Positions 8,680-17,923 of a stretch of DNA of 51,739 nucleotides are shown piece by piece. The DNA is from Paenibacillus herberti (lineage in GTDB: Bacteria > Bacillota > Bacilli > Paenibacillales > Paenibacillaceae): NCBI RefSeq assembly GCF_002233675.1, contig NZ_NMUQ01000003.1, forward strand, positions 152,357-204,095, read 5' to 3'. Below the pieces are notes generated by a model. The model searched no databases. It was not told where the DNA came from and was given only the letters and a program-made list of their open reading frames with translations. Numbering within the stretch: the first letter of the stretch is position 1; each line of letters begins with the position of its first letter. The position numbers and the translations under genes were made by a program.

Positions 8680-9977
8680 ATGGAGGCTTACACCCGGGTA
8701 CTCATTGAACGGATGGGTATGCTGCTCATTCTGATGTTTATAATGACGAGGCTGCCGTTGTTCCGCATGTTGCTGGACCGCGCCGTTACACTGAAAACGG
8801 GCGTGCTGTACGCCGTCATGTTCGGGCTCATCGGCATCGCCGGTACGCATGCTGGCGTGCTGGCCGGGCCGGAAGGCATGGATGCCCGCTTCTGGATTCG
8901 TGGAGTAGATAGCGGCCGATAATCGGCCTGTTGGCAGGGCTGGTGGCTCTATTTTTCTATGAGGAGCGCATTATAGCACCGATTAAAGCTTTTTTTATCG
9001 GCGTGTTCGCTCCGATTCTGCAGATGGGAATCATCCTGATTTACACGACCTCCTCGCCGGAGTCGATTCGTCTCGTCAATGAGATCGGAGTGCCGATGGT
9101 GCTGGCGAGCAGTATCGGTATCGCACTATTCGTCGCGATGATTCAGGTTGCGCTGAGAGAGCAGGAGCGGGCTGGAGCAGTCGAGACGCAGCGTGCGCTC
9201 GCTGTTGCCGGTACGGTACTGCCTCATTTGGAGCAAAAGCTTACAGAGGAAAGCGCTGCGGAGGCGGCTCGCGTGTTGTCCATGACGCTGAGCGTTGATG
9301 CCGTTGCGGTGACGGATATGACATCTGTCCTCGCTTACACAGGGCCGGGGATGGAAAGAAGCCGCCCGGAGCATCCAGCTGTATCCGCTCTGTGTCAAAA
9401 GGCTGTCCGTACCGGCGAGATTGTGGTGGCAGAGCTTGCGGCCTATGCGGACAGCTCTCCATCCCAAGCGGCAGGAGGGCAGCTGAAGCAGAAGCTGACA
9501 GCCCTCGCTCGCAGAGGGACGCTGGAGGGGAAACAAGGCCCTGGCGCGGTCGTACTGATTCCATTCCAGCAGGCCGGGCAGCCAGTCGGGATGTTACAGC
9601 TGTTCTATCGTAGCCGCAAGCATGTGTGCGCGAGCCGCTTGATCGGCGGTGTGGTGCAAGTATCGGTCAGACGAGAGGGAGGAGCAATCCGAATTGGCGT
9701 CCAGGACAACGGGATCGGCATTCGACCGGAGCTGCTGTCCTCCCTCGGGCTAATGCCTTTGGAAAGCGGCGAAGAATCGAGCGGAATATCGTCCACAGCG
9801 GGCAACGGACTTGGTGTGTACAACGTCAATGAGCGGCTGATTCGGCTCGTCGGAGCAGAGGCTGCGCTCCATTATAGGAATCTGCCGGAAGAGGGCAGTC
9901 GGGTGGAATTCCGTTTGCCCGGGGAGAGGAGGGAACATTATGAAGGAGAAGCTTACCGTGCTGATCGCAGACGATGA
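8680..9977 (+). pseudogene. lytS: Degraded LytS-type sensor histidine kinase
   Basis: Two fragments together cover a LytS-family kinase with losses. 8680-8922 encodes the first membrane helices (RVLIERMGMLLILMFIMTRL ... GVLYAVMFGLIGIAGTHAGV) and stops at 8922. 8931-9977, in another frame that opens at about 8913, resumes with later membrane helices (FFIGVFAPILQMGIILIY), the GAF-like region and the ATPase N-box/G-box part (VQDNGIGIRPEL, GNGLGVYNVNERL). Missing are the middle of the 5TM domain, with a frameshift near 8910, and the whole dimerisation/phosphoacceptor region expected between FYRSRKH and GGVVQVSVRREGG (about 9620-9645). Without the His box this cannot be a functional kinase as read. 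Its end overlaps lytR by 38 bp. Confidence 0.85.
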
Positions 9978-10869
9978 GCGGCTGGCGCGCGAGGAGCTGG
10001 TGTACTTGTTATCGCGGGAGCGGGATGTAGAGCTGTTAGAGCCGGCTTGCAGCGGGCGGGAGGTGATCGAGTCCGCACGTCGGCATAAACCGGATGCGAT
10101 ATTCCTCGATGTGGAAATGCCGGAGATGAACGGACTGCAGGCAGCGCAAACTTTGCGCGAGGAGTCGTTGCTTCCCATGATTGTGTTCACAACGGCTTAT
10201 GAACATTATGCGGTGAAGGCTTTTGGTGTTGAGGCGGTCGATTATTTGCTAAAACCTTACGACGAGCAAAGGCTGGGAATCGCGTTGCAGCGGCTTAGGC
10301 AGCGAAAGGTAACCAAGCAAGCTGGGCTCTCGTCGGCTGGGGAGCAGGTTTCAAGTGATGATACAGCTGAGGCCTCCGGTGGCGAATACGCAGGGACTCC
10401 TTCATCCGAAGACGGCGCTGTCAAGCAAGAGCCTGTGTTTACGGACCGTGATGCATCCGCGATTTTTGCTGGAGCTTCGGAAGGGGACCGTCCTTCGGCA
10501 GTAACTGCGGGACAGATGCCCTCTAGCCGCAAGGTGCGCTTGCTTGTTGAGGATGGGGGCCGCATGGTCGTGTTGGACGGCAGCTCGCTGCTATTTGCGA
10601 TGAAGGAGGACAAGCATACCCGTATCCGCATGGCGGACGGGACGGAGTACTCAGCGAGGCAGACGCTGCAAGAGCTGGAAGAGCGGCTTGGTCCGGATTT
10701 TTTTCGGCCGCATCGCAGTTATCTCATTAACCTGGACCAGGTTCGCGAGATCCAGCCCTGGTTCAATGGGGCGTACAACGCCGTTATGAATCATGCCGAG
10801 GAAATCAAGATTCCGGTATCGCGTACTGCGGCCAAGGAAATGATGCGTCTGCTGCAGGAAGGCAGCTAG
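9940..10869 (+). CDS. lytR: LytR/AlgR-type response regulator (REC-LytTR)
   Basis: The 309-aa product has an N-terminal receiver domain (acidic DDE near residues 10-12, phospho-acceptor Asp57 in IFLDVEMPEMNG, TTAY and KPYDEQR) and a C-terminal LytTR DNA-binding domain from about residue 205 (RMVVLDGSSLLFAMKEDKHT, FFRPHRSYLINLDQVREI). The linker (about 125-200) is unusually long, Ser/Glu/Ala-rich and probably disordered. The start overlaps the end of the lytS remnant, the normal arrangement for this two-component pair. The regulator looks intact although its partner kinase is broken. Confidence 0.92.
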   Translation: MKEKLTVLIADDERLAREELVYLLSRERDVELLEPACSGREVIESARRHKPDAIFLDVEMPEMNGLQAAQTLREESLLPMIVFTTAYEHYAVKAFGVEAVDYLLKPYDEQRLGIALQRLRQRKVTKQAGLSSAGEQVSSDDTAEASGGEYAGTPSSEDGAVKQEPVFTDRDASAIFAGASEGDRPSAVTAGQMPSSRKVRLLVEDGGRMVVLDGSSLLFAMKEDKHTRIRMADGTEYSARQTLQELEERLGPDFFRPHRSYLINLDQVREIQPWFNGAYNAVMNHAEEIKIPVSRTAAKEMMRLLQEGS

Positions 10870-10929
10870 GCGTATCCGACAGAAGTAATAATTTTCTTCA
10901 ATAGCTCAAATGGAATAATGAATATAAAA

Positions 10930-10956
10930 AGATGACCCTCGAATCGAGGGTCATCT
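10930..10956. other. Inverted repeat downstream of lytR
   Basis: AGATGACCCTCG and CGAGGGTCATCT form a perfect 12-bp stem with a 3-nt loop. The run of A is on its left, so as an intrinsic terminator it would work best on the minus strand, where no gene is present. It may be a weak terminator for lytR. Confidence 0.5.
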
Positions 10957-11008
10957 CCTAACCGCGTATCTCCGCGGCGGGTTGTTTAAATTTTCCAGAA
11001 AAAATGAA

Positions 11009-11037
11009 TTGAACACAAAACACCGCCATGATATAAT
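11009..11037 (+). promoter_or_regulatory. Sigma-A promoter with extended -10 for the helD cluster
   Basis: TTGAAC (11009-11014), a 17-bp spacer and TATAAT (11032-11037), with TG one base upstream of the -10, form a near-consensus promoter. The untranslated leader to helD is about 125 nt and contains a GGTGTAG/CTACACC inverted repeat (11068-11103). Confidence 0.8.
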
Positions 11038-11168
11038 CTTCAGCGGTATTGATAAATTAAAATATGAGGTGTAGGTGTTTCATTCCTAATTTAATTCTAC
11101 ACCCGGAACTTTGATTTGTCAATTCTCTTTTTATCCCAAAAAAAGGGAAAAGGAGTGTGTTCAGAGAG

Positions 11169-13586
11169 ATGAAATCGAAGGACTGGCAAGAAGAGCAGGG
11201 TCGGCTAGAACGAGTCAGAAACAAGCTGCAGGCGAGAATTACCGAGTTGGAGCCGGAGGTTACTGGATTACGTGATCAGGCTACGGACATGCGCAAGCGG
11301 TTTTGGGAAGATGTTACGATCAACACAAGTACGGACGAAGATTTCGAAGAAACTTTCCACAACATTAACCAGCAATCCGCGGTACTAGCCGAACGGGAGC
11401 GTGGCCACAAGCTGTTGACGCAGCAATGGAAAAACCTGAAACGTCTGCTTCCGTCTCCTTATTTCGGACGTATCGACTTTCAGGAGAATGGCTCGGATCC
11501 CATGGAGCAGATTTATATCGGCGTATCTTCCTTTGTTGACAGGGACGGATTGAGTTTTCTCATTTATGACTGGAGAACGCCGATAGCGAGCATGTACTAC
11601 GATTACTCCCCCGGCCGGGCGTCATATGTTACACCTGCTGGAGGAATCGAAGGGACGATGGAGCTCAAACGGCAGTTTCAGATTCAAAACGGGCAAATCC
11701 GCAACATGTTTGACGCAAGTGAAACGATCGGAGACGAATTGCTGCAGCAAGTGCTCGGCACAGGCGCGGACTCGCAAATGAAGACTATCGTGGCGACGAT
11801 TCAGAAGGAGCAAAACGCAATTATTCGCAATGACAAAAGCCGGATGCTGATCGTACAAGGGGCGGCTGGCAGCGGTAAAACTTCTGCGGCTTTGCAGCGG
11901 GTGGCGTACTTGCTGTACAGGCATCGTCAGACGATTAAGGCCGATCAGATCGTTCTTTTTTCACCGAATCCGATGTTTACCAGTTATATCTCCACGGTCC
12001 TTCCGGAGCTCGGTGAAGAGAATATGCAGCAGACGACTTTTCAAGAATATATCGACTATTGGTTAGGTTCCTCGTTAAGGCCGGAGGATCCCTTTGATGG
12101 GATTGAATATGTGCTGACCGCACAAGGAACGCCGGGTTATGAGGCTCGTCTTCAGGGGATTCAATATAAAACGTCGGAGGCTTTCCTGCAAGCTCTGCAG
12201 AACTACGGAACTTGGTTGGGGCGGGAAGGTATGCGATTCAAAGGAATTCGGATTCGGGACCGCATTTTGATTACCGCGAAGCAAATGAGAGAGAAATTTT
12301 ACAGTTATGACCGTTCCCTGCCATTGTTCAATCGTGTTGTGCTCTTGCAGGAATGGCTGCTGAATGAACTGGCTGCTCTGGAACGCATGGAACGGGAAGC
12401 GCCCTGGGTACAGGAAGAGCTGAACTATCTCGACAGCGACCAGTACGCGGAAGTGTTCGGAACGCTGCATAGGGACCGGGAAGTATTCGACCTTGCGGAA
12501 CATTACGCCGCAGTTCGCGAGAAAGTAATCAAAAAGCGCCGCGAAGATGAAGGCGACTTTGACTTTGCCCAGAAGGAGGAGGATCTGCTCCGGCGAACGA
12601 TCGTGAAAGATATCTTTAAACCGCTAAGGAAAAGGGTGAGAAAATTCTCGTTTGTTGATTTCAAAGGCATATATGGCCAATTGTTTGACGACGAAGCTGC
12701 TTATCGGGAGAAAACGAATGAGGCTGTCCTTCCCTCACTGTGGCCAGAAATATGCAGACAAACCAAGGAAACGCTGACCCGGAACGAGTTGTTTCACGAA
12801 GATGCAACTCCGTATTTGTATGTAAAAGAACTGATCGAAGGCGTCCGGACGAACACGGAAATCCAGTATGTATTTGTTGATGAGGGTCAGGACTATTCGG
12901 CGTTTCAATATGAATATCTTAAAAAGCTGTTTCCTCGTGCTCGGATGACGGTGCTCGGTGATTTTGGGCAAGCGATTTTCATGCAGTCTACAAGTTTAGA
13001 TGCACCGGATTCGCCGCTGGTGCGGCTTTATGGCGAAGCCGAAACAAGGTTAATCCGCCTTGTGCGTAGTTATCGTTCCACTCGGGAGATTGTGGAGTTC
13101 ACGAGGTTGATGCTTCCAGGCGGCGAGGAAATTGCTCCGTTTGAAAGGGGAGGCCAGAAGCCCCAGTTGGTGGGACTGGACGGCGGGGAGGAGCGTGACG
13201 CGCAAATTATGGCAAACATCGCAGCGCTCAGAGCTGAGGGTTTCCATTCCATCGCCGTCATAACGAAGACTGCAGCCGAAAGCCGGGAGGCCTATGAATC
13301 GTTACGGGCTCATGGGGGCGAAGCTTTGCAGCTCATTACGAAGGAGACACAAAACTTTGAAAAAGGAGCCATGGTCATTCCCGTGTATCTCGCCAAAGGT
13401 GTCGAATTCGATGCCGTTTTGATCTATGATGCTTCGCCCGCAGCTTACGGCCGGGACAATGAACGCAAGCTTCTTTATACAGCATGTACGCGAGCGATGC
13501 ACCGGCTTTATCTTTACTCAACGGGCGATTGGTCGCCTTTTGTGGGGGCATTGCCCCCGAATTTGTATGAAAAAGCGTCAAATTGA
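11169..13586 (+). CDS. helD: HelD-type superfamily 1 helicase-like protein (RNA polymerase recycling factor)
   Basis: The roughly 805-aa product has the HelD layout: an N-terminal Glu/Arg/Leu-rich coiled coil (residues 1-95) and a split UvrD-like motor. Walker A is GAAGSGKT at about 231-238; motif II is DEGQD at about 571-575; GDFGQAIF, VRSYRST and a motif VI YTACTRAM (about 770) follow. HelD enters the RNA polymerase channels and releases stalled polymerase from nucleic acid using ATP. A GTG at 11157 touches the AGGAG, so the ATG at 11169 (13 nt spacing) is preferred, though not ideal. Its stop lies 41 bp before the exporter start. Confidence 0.93.
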   Translation: MKSKDWQEEQGRLERVRNKLQARITELEPEVTGLRDQATDMRKRFWEDVTINTSTDEDFEETFHNINQQSAVLAERERGHKLLTQQWKNLKRLLPSPYFGRIDFQENGSDPMEQIYIGVSSFVDRDGLSFLIYDWRTPIASMYYDYSPGRASYVTPAGGIEGTMELKRQFQIQNGQIRNMFDASETIGDELLQQVLGTGADSQMKTIVATIQKEQNAIIRNDKSRMLIVQGAAGSGKTSAALQRVAYLLYRHRQTIKADQIVLFSPNPMFTSYISTVLPELGEENMQQTTFQEYIDYWLGSSLRPEDPFDGIEYVLTAQGTPGYEARLQGIQYKTSEAFLQALQNYGTWLGREGMRFKGIRIRDRILITAKQMREKFYSYDRSLPLFNRVVLLQEWLLNELAALERMEREAPWVQEELNYLDSDQYAEVFGTLHRDREVFDLAEHYAAVREKVIKKRREDEGDFDFAQKEEDLLRRTIVKDIFKPLRKRVRKFSFVDFKGIYGQLFDDEAAYREKTNEAVLPSLWPEICRQTKETLTRNELFHEDATPYLYVKELIEGVRTNTEIQYVFVDEGQDYSAFQYEYLKKLFPRARMTVLGDFGQAIFMQSTSLDAPDSPLVRLYGEAETRLIRLVRSYRSTREIVEFTRLMLPGGEEIAPFERGGQKPQLVGLDGGEERDAQIMANIAALRAEGFHSIAVITKTAAESREAYESLRAHGGEALQLITKETQNFEKGAMVIPVYLAKGVEFDAVLIYDASPAAYGRDNERKLLYTACTRAMHRLYLYSTGDWSPFVGALPPNLYEKASN

Positions 13587-13627
13587 CGCAAGCCATATAC
13601 AGCTCGATGAGCAGAAAGCAGGGATCT

Positions 13628-15127
13628 ATGTCAGCTCCTACAGGAACAAAATCGATGGCAGTCGGCGGGGACAACTTCTCGCTAAAAGCCATTCTTCCGC
13701 CGCTCCTGGCGATCATTGCCGGAATGATCATGGTCATTCTCGACAGCACCGTCGTTAATAATGCCATTCCCAATCTCGTTGATTACTTTGAGACCGATTT
13801 GAAGACGATTCAATGGACCGTCACCGGTTATACGCTGGCTTTATCCGCCGTTATCCCGCTTGCTGGGTGGATGACCGATCGATTCGGCTCCAAGCAAGTT
13901 TTCATGATCACGATCGCCCTGTTCACGATCGGCTCCGTGTTATGCGGCATCGCGCAAACGCCGGAACAGCTGATCATTTACCGCATCATCCAAGGCTTGG
14001 GCGGCGGCATGGTGGCCCCAATCGGGATGGCCATGGTGTTCAAGCTCGCGCCTCCAGAGCGTCGCGGATCAATTATGGGCCTGCTCGGCATCCCGATGCT
14101 GATGGCGCCTGCGTTCGGTCCGGTGTTATCCGGCTGGCTAGTCGAATCGGTCAGCTGGCACTGGATTTTCATTATCAATCTGCCGATCGGCATTATTGCT
14201 TTTATTTTAGCGTATAAATATTTGCCGAAATCCGATCGCCATGCGGCCCCTCATCTGGATATAATCGGCATGTGTCTCGCGCCGATCGCCTTTTCCATGT
14301 TGGCATACGGCGTAAGTGAAGGCGGCACCAGCTGGTCCTCCACTTCGACGATTACGGGTTTGACCGTTGGCGGCATCGCGCTCATCCTTTTCATCATTGT
14401 GGAACTGAGACAGAAGCATCCGCTGCTGGAGCTAAAAGTGTTCAAATCATCCGACTTTACTCGCAGTATTATCCTCACATGGATCGTACAGCTTGCGTTG
14501 TTCGGCGCTATGCTGATCGTGCCGCTATACCTGCAAGGGGTCATGAAATATACTGCGCTTGAAGCAGGCTGGATTTTGATGCCGCAGGCGTTATGCGCGG
14601 GGCTCGCCATGCCGATTAGCGGCAGGCTGTTTGACAAGATCGGTGCGCGTCCGCTCGCTTTCGCCGGTCTTACCGTCATTTCCGCGTCCCTGTTCACCTT
14701 GTCCCGCATATCGGTAGATACTTCGCTGTGGGTTATTATCCTGTGCATGTGCGTCATCGGACTTGGCATGGGTTTCACCATGATGCCACTTAACACGCAT
14801 GTCCTGAACTCTGCGCCTCGCCATCTGGTGGGCCGGGTTACACCGCTCACAACAGCGGCTCAGCAAGTCGTCGTTTCGTTCGCGGTCGCAGGCTTAACGG
14901 GTTATCTGACGACACAAATCGCTGCCCACGTTGCAAGCGGGGGAGCAAACGCCAATCCGCTGACCGCCGCCGTCGCGGGTTATGGCGACACGTTTTTCCT
15001 GTCCGCATGCATCGTGAGCGCTGGCGCCGCATTTACACTAATTCTGCGTAAACCGAGGCAGCAGGCAGAAGCGGGAACAGCAGCCGGTGGCGACAATCCG
15101 GACCCGGCGATGATGGCGGGTCACTAA
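13628..15127 (+). CDS. DHA2-family MFS multidrug exporter (EmrB/QacA type)
   Basis: About 500 aa with roughly 14 hydrophobic segments. Typical motifs are DSTVVNNAIP in TM1, WTVTGYTLALSAVIPLAGWM, motif A-like DRFGSKQVF and GLGGGMVAPIGMAMVFKLAPP. The protein is expected to be a proton-driven drug or toxic-compound exporter in the cell membrane; the substrate is unknown. The start is uncertain: ATG 13628 has AGGGA only 3 nt upstream, ATG 13607 has none, and an in-frame TTG at 13583 overlaps the helD stop. No promoter is seen, so co-transcription with helD is likely. Confidence 0.9.
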   Translation: MSAPTGTKSMAVGGDNFSLKAILPPLLAIIAGMIMVILDSTVVNNAIPNLVDYFETDLKTIQWTVTGYTLALSAVIPLAGWMTDRFGSKQVFMITIALFTIGSVLCGIAQTPEQLIIYRIIQGLGGGMVAPIGMAMVFKLAPPERRGSIMGLLGIPMLMAPAFGPVLSGWLVESVSWHWIFIINLPIGIIAFILAYKYLPKSDRHAAPHLDIIGMCLAPIAFSMLAYGVSEGGTSWSSTSTITGLTVGGIALILFIIVELRQKHPLLELKVFKSSDFTRSIILTWIVQLALFGAMLIVPLYLQGVMKYTALEAGWILMPQALCAGLAMPISGRLFDKIGARPLAFAGLTVISASLFTLSRISVDTSLWVIILCMCVIGLGMGFTMMPLNTHVLNSAPRHLVGRVTPLTTAAQQVVVSFAVAGLTGYLTTQIAAHVASGGANANPLTAAVAGYGDTFFLSACIVSAGAAFTLILRKPRQQAEAGTAAGGDNPDPAMMAGH

Positions 15128-15165
15128 TCGCGAATTATAAAATAACTTTTATAGAAGAGGTGCGG

Positions 15166-15690
15166 ATGACAATGGATTCGAATGAGCTCGTAAACAAACA
15201 AATTACTGATCTTGCCAGCAACAACGAACAAACGGCATTCGCGGCCATTAAAGAGCTTAAACGTACGGGCAAGGAAGCCGTTCCTTCGCTGATCCATGCC
15301 CTCGGAGAACCGGGATCGCTTCGTACGATGGCGGTCGTTGTGCTCGGCGAATTAGGCCAGGATGCTGCTGAGGCTGTTCCTGCTCTGGCGGAACTACTGC
15401 TAGAGGATCATGAGGAAACCCAAATGGCGACAGCTTTAACGCTGTTCCGAATCGGCGCATCGAGCCTTCCGCCTTTGTTCAGTCTCGTCCAGCGGCAGGA
15501 AAGCGGAACTGCCTTCTGGGCTTCATGGGCGATCGTCATGATTGATCCGAAACAGGCCAGCCCTGGCATGATCGAAGTTTTGAATAAAGAGCGCGAGTCG
15601 TCCACCAGTAGGATTAAACCTTTTGCAGCTGAGGAAGCGCTCGGTAAAGCAATCGCGGCGGAGCTGGAGAAACAAGGGGAGCTGGAGTAA
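15166..15690 (+). CDS. HEAT-repeat protein
   Basis: The 174-aa product consists of repeated helical pairs of HEAT/PBS-lyase type (AAIKELKRTGKEAVPSLIHAL, MAVVVLGELGQDAAEAVPAL, ATALTLFRIGASSLPPL, WASWAIVMIDPKQASPGM). Such proteins are protein-interaction scaffolds; no catalytic residues are seen. It is cytosolic. AGAGG ends 5 nt before the ATG at 15166. It follows the exporter by 38 bp and shares the terminator at 15764, which suggests one unit with helD and the MFS gene. Confidence 0.85.
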   Translation: MTMDSNELVNKQITDLASNNEQTAFAAIKELKRTGKEAVPSLIHALGEPGSLRTMAVVVLGELGQDAAEAVPALAELLLEDHEETQMATALTLFRIGASSLPPLFSLVQRQESGTAFWASWAIVMIDPKQASPGMIEVLNKERESSTSRIKPFAAEEALGKAIAAELEKQGELE

Positions 15691-15763
15691 TCCGAGCCCG
15701 GTGAGCTGGCCGGAACAAGGGGGTGTCCCAAAAGCCCCCTTCAATCTAAACGTAATTAATATC

Positions 15764-15814
15764 AGAAAAAAGGGGAGAAGACTGAGCTTGGCTCAGTCTT
15801 CTCCCCTTTTTTCT
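15764..15814. terminator. Perfect long bidirectional terminator
   Basis: A 24-bp perfect stem (15764-15787 with 15791-15814) around loop TTG carries an A run on the left and a T run on the right. It closes the helD-MFS-HEAT unit. Confidence 0.92.
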
Positions 15815-15817
15815 GTG

Positions 15818-15865
15818 ACTCGGCGGGAGCCGCATTCGGCCCAAGCAAGAAACTACGACTACTTC
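15818..15865. repeat. Solitary degenerate copy of the 51-bp repeat
   Basis: The stretch contains a CTCGGCGGG linker, CCGCATTC, CCAAG and the variant core CAAGAAACTACGACTACTTC, matching block B (22965-23375) in the same orientation with a few changes. It lies directly after the terminator, as the larger blocks do relative to gene ends. Confidence 0.75.
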
Positions 15866-16000
15866 CGCCCTGAACTCTCCAGAATTAGGGGGCCAACCCG
15901 CTTTAACCATTCAGCGCCGAATATCATCCTTTCAAGGAGCGGATTCAACGTTTCGCGCCAAGTCGGTTTCAGAGGGGGAGGGGAGGCGTGTATAGTCATT

Positions 16001-16014
16001 ATAAAGCGTTTACA
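16001..16014. promoter_or_regulatory. cre-like site upstream of the DUF485-symporter pair
   Basis: ATAAAGCGTTTACA matches the CcpA cre consensus at 12 of 14 positions (only the first two bases differ) and ends 1 bp before the ribosome binding site. Catabolite control of acetate-uptake genes would make sense. The remainder of 15866-16000 shows no gene and no clear promoter. Confidence 0.4.
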
Positions 16015-16029
16015 TGAGGAGGAACACCG

Positions 16030-16371
16030 GTGTCCAAAACTCCCCTGACTTACACGGATGTGGCCCATTCAGAGTCTTTCCGCAGGCTGCTTCGCAAGAA
16101 GAAACGATTTTTGCTACCGATGAGTCTCTTTTTCCTCGCCTTCTACTTCACGCTGCCGATTATGACCTCTTACTCTAAGGTGCTCAATGAGCCCGCACTC
16201 GGACCGGTCTCCTGGGCCTGGCTGTTCGCCAGCGCACAATTCATTATGACCTGGACGCTCTGCATGATCTACTCCCGCAAGGCAGCCAAGTTTGACGAGA
16301 TGGTGGAAGAAATAAAGGCCGAGATCGCGGAGCGCGGTAAAGCCCCTCAGAAAGGACGGAAAACCTCATGA
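16030..16371 (+). CDS. DUF485 family small membrane protein (YjcH/YwcB type)
   Basis: The 113-aa product has an N-terminal soluble segment (SESFRRLLRKKKRFLLPMSL), two membrane helices (LFFLAFYFTLPIMTSY and WAWLFASAQFIMTWTLCMIYS) and a charged C-terminal tail, the standard DUF485 layout. DUF485 genes typically precede acetate or other solute:sodium symporters; they are presumed accessory subunits. The GTG start has GAGGAGG 7 nt upstream. It overlaps the symporter gene by 4 bp (ATGA), indicating translational coupling. Confidence 0.92.
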   Translation: MSKTPLTYTDVAHSESFRRLLRKKKRFLLPMSLFFLAFYFTLPIMTSYSKVLNEPALGPVSWAWLFASAQFIMTWTLCMIYSRKAAKFDEMVEEIKAEIAERGKAPQKGRKTS

Positions 16372-17909
16372 ATACCGCCTTCCTGCTATTCCTACTTATC
16401 GTGCTCGGCACGTTAGTCATTACTTATTACGCCTCCAAAAAAACAAATACAGCAAGCGAGTTCTACACCGCAGGCGGCGGGTTGACCGGCTGGCAAAACG
16501 GACTGGCCATCGCGGGTGATTATATGTCCGCAGCCTCATTCCTTGGCATCGCCGGCATGATTGCGCTGTATGGCTTTGATGGATTCTTTTATAGCATCGG
16601 CTTCCTGGTCGCTTATCTCGTTGTGCTGTATTTGGTAGCAGAGCCACTGCGCAACCTTGGTCGTTACACGATGGCCGACATGATCGCGGCACGCTTCAAT
16701 CAGTCGCAGATTCGCGGTGTCGCCGCGCTTAACTCGATTGTTATCTCGATCTTCTATATGATTGCCCAGCTAGTCGGAGCGGGTGCACTTATTTCGCTGC
16801 TTATTCCAAGTCTGGATTACACGGCTTCCGTGCTGATCGTCGGCGTGCTAATGACTGTTTACGTCGTCTTCGGCGGCATGACGGCTACGAGCTGGGTGCA
16901 GATCATTAAGTGTGTGCTGTTGATCGTGGGTACGCTGATCATTTCCCTAATCGTATTCGCCAAGTTCGACTTCAACATCGGCCATATGTTCACGGAAATG
17001 AAAACGGCCACCGGGCTCAAGGAAGCTTTCCTCAATCCCGGCAACAAGTTCACCAGCGGGCTCGACACAATCTCGCTCAACCTGGCTCTCGTTCTCGGCA
17101 CCGCCGGGCTGCCGCATATTCTGATTCGCTTTTTCACAGTTAAGGACGCGCCTACCGCGCGCAAATCGGTCGTTGTTGCCACATGGGTCATCGGTATCTT
17201 CTATGTTATGACGCTGTTCCTCGGCTTCGGTGCGGCGGCATTTGTCGGCGAAGCTGCAATTATTGAAGCCAATGCGGCTGGCAATATGGCGGCGCCGCTG
17301 CTGGCCAAAGCGCTCGGTGGAGAGTTCCTGTTCGCGTTCGTTTCGGCAGTCGCTTTCGCCACGATCCTTGCGGTCGTAGCCGGTCTAGTCCTTTCGGCGG
17401 CTTCTGCCTTCGCTCATGATTTTTATAGCCATATTTTGCGCAAAGGCAAAGCGAAGGAAAAGGAGCAGATGCGCGCAGCCAAGCTTGCTTCCGTCGGCGT
17501 TGCTGTCATCTCCATCATTCTAGCGCTGTTCGCGCAGAAGATGAATGTGGCTTTCCTTGTGGCGCTCGCCTTCGCGGTCGCCGCCAGCGCCAACTTGCCC
17601 GTACTGCTGTTCACCGTTTTCTGGAAAAGATTCAATACCGCAGGCGCCATCACCGGCATGCTGAGCGGCTTGATCAGCTCGTTGTTCCTAGTCGCTATTA
17701 GCCCGAATGTATGGAATCCCGTCGCAGGCAAAGCCATTCTCGTAGGCGATCCACTGATCGATCTGACTAATCCGGGCATCATTTCCATTCCGCTCGGCTT
17801 CCTCGGCGCCATCGTTGGCACATACTTGTCGTCCAAGACGAACGAGGCCAAATTCGACGAAGTGCTCGTCAAAGCCAACACCGGTATTTCGGAGCTGCCG
17901 ACGTCGTAA
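16368..17909 (+). CDS. Cation/acetate symporter-type solute:sodium symporter (ActP/YwcA family)
   Basis: The 513-aa integral membrane protein of the SSS family has about 13 hydrophobic helices and characteristic motifs: EFYTAGGGLTGWQNGLAIAG, DYMSAASFLGIAG, RYTMADMIAARF, GGMTATSWVQIIKC, and GTAGLPHILIRFFTVKDAPT. The ActP-type 'AGDYMSAASFLG' and 'LPHILIRFFTV' stretches, together with the upstream DUF485 gene, point to acetate or a similar short monocarboxylate taken up with a cation. Length matches the family. A terminator follows. Confidence 0.9.
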   Translation: MNTAFLLFLLIVLGTLVITYYASKKTNTASEFYTAGGGLTGWQNGLAIAGDYMSAASFLGIAGMIALYGFDGFFYSIGFLVAYLVVLYLVAEPLRNLGRYTMADMIAARFNQSQIRGVAALNSIVISIFYMIAQLVGAGALISLLIPSLDYTASVLIVGVLMTVYVVFGGMTATSWVQIIKCVLLIVGTLIISLIVFAKFDFNIGHMFTEMKTATGLKEAFLNPGNKFTSGLDTISLNLALVLGTAGLPHILIRFFTVKDAPTARKSVVVATWVIGIFYVMTLFLGFGAAAFVGEAAIIEANAAGNMAAPLLAKALGGEFLFAFVSAVAFATILAVVAGLVLSAASAFAHDFYSHILRKGKAKEKEQMRAAKLASVGVAVISIILALFAQKMNVAFLVALAFAVAASANLPVLLFTVFWKRFNTAGAITGMLSGLISSLFLVAISPNVWNPVAGKAILVGDPLIDLTNPGIISIPLGFLGAIVGTYLSSKTNEAKFDEVLVKANTGISELPTS

Positions 17910-17923
17910 AATCTGCCGATGAG

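Noticed and set aside
10930-10980. Rifamycin-associated-element-like motif upstream of helD
   Set aside because: The inverted repeats here (AGATGACCCTCG.. and CCGCG..CGCGG) do not match the known element as I recall it, so I do not claim one.
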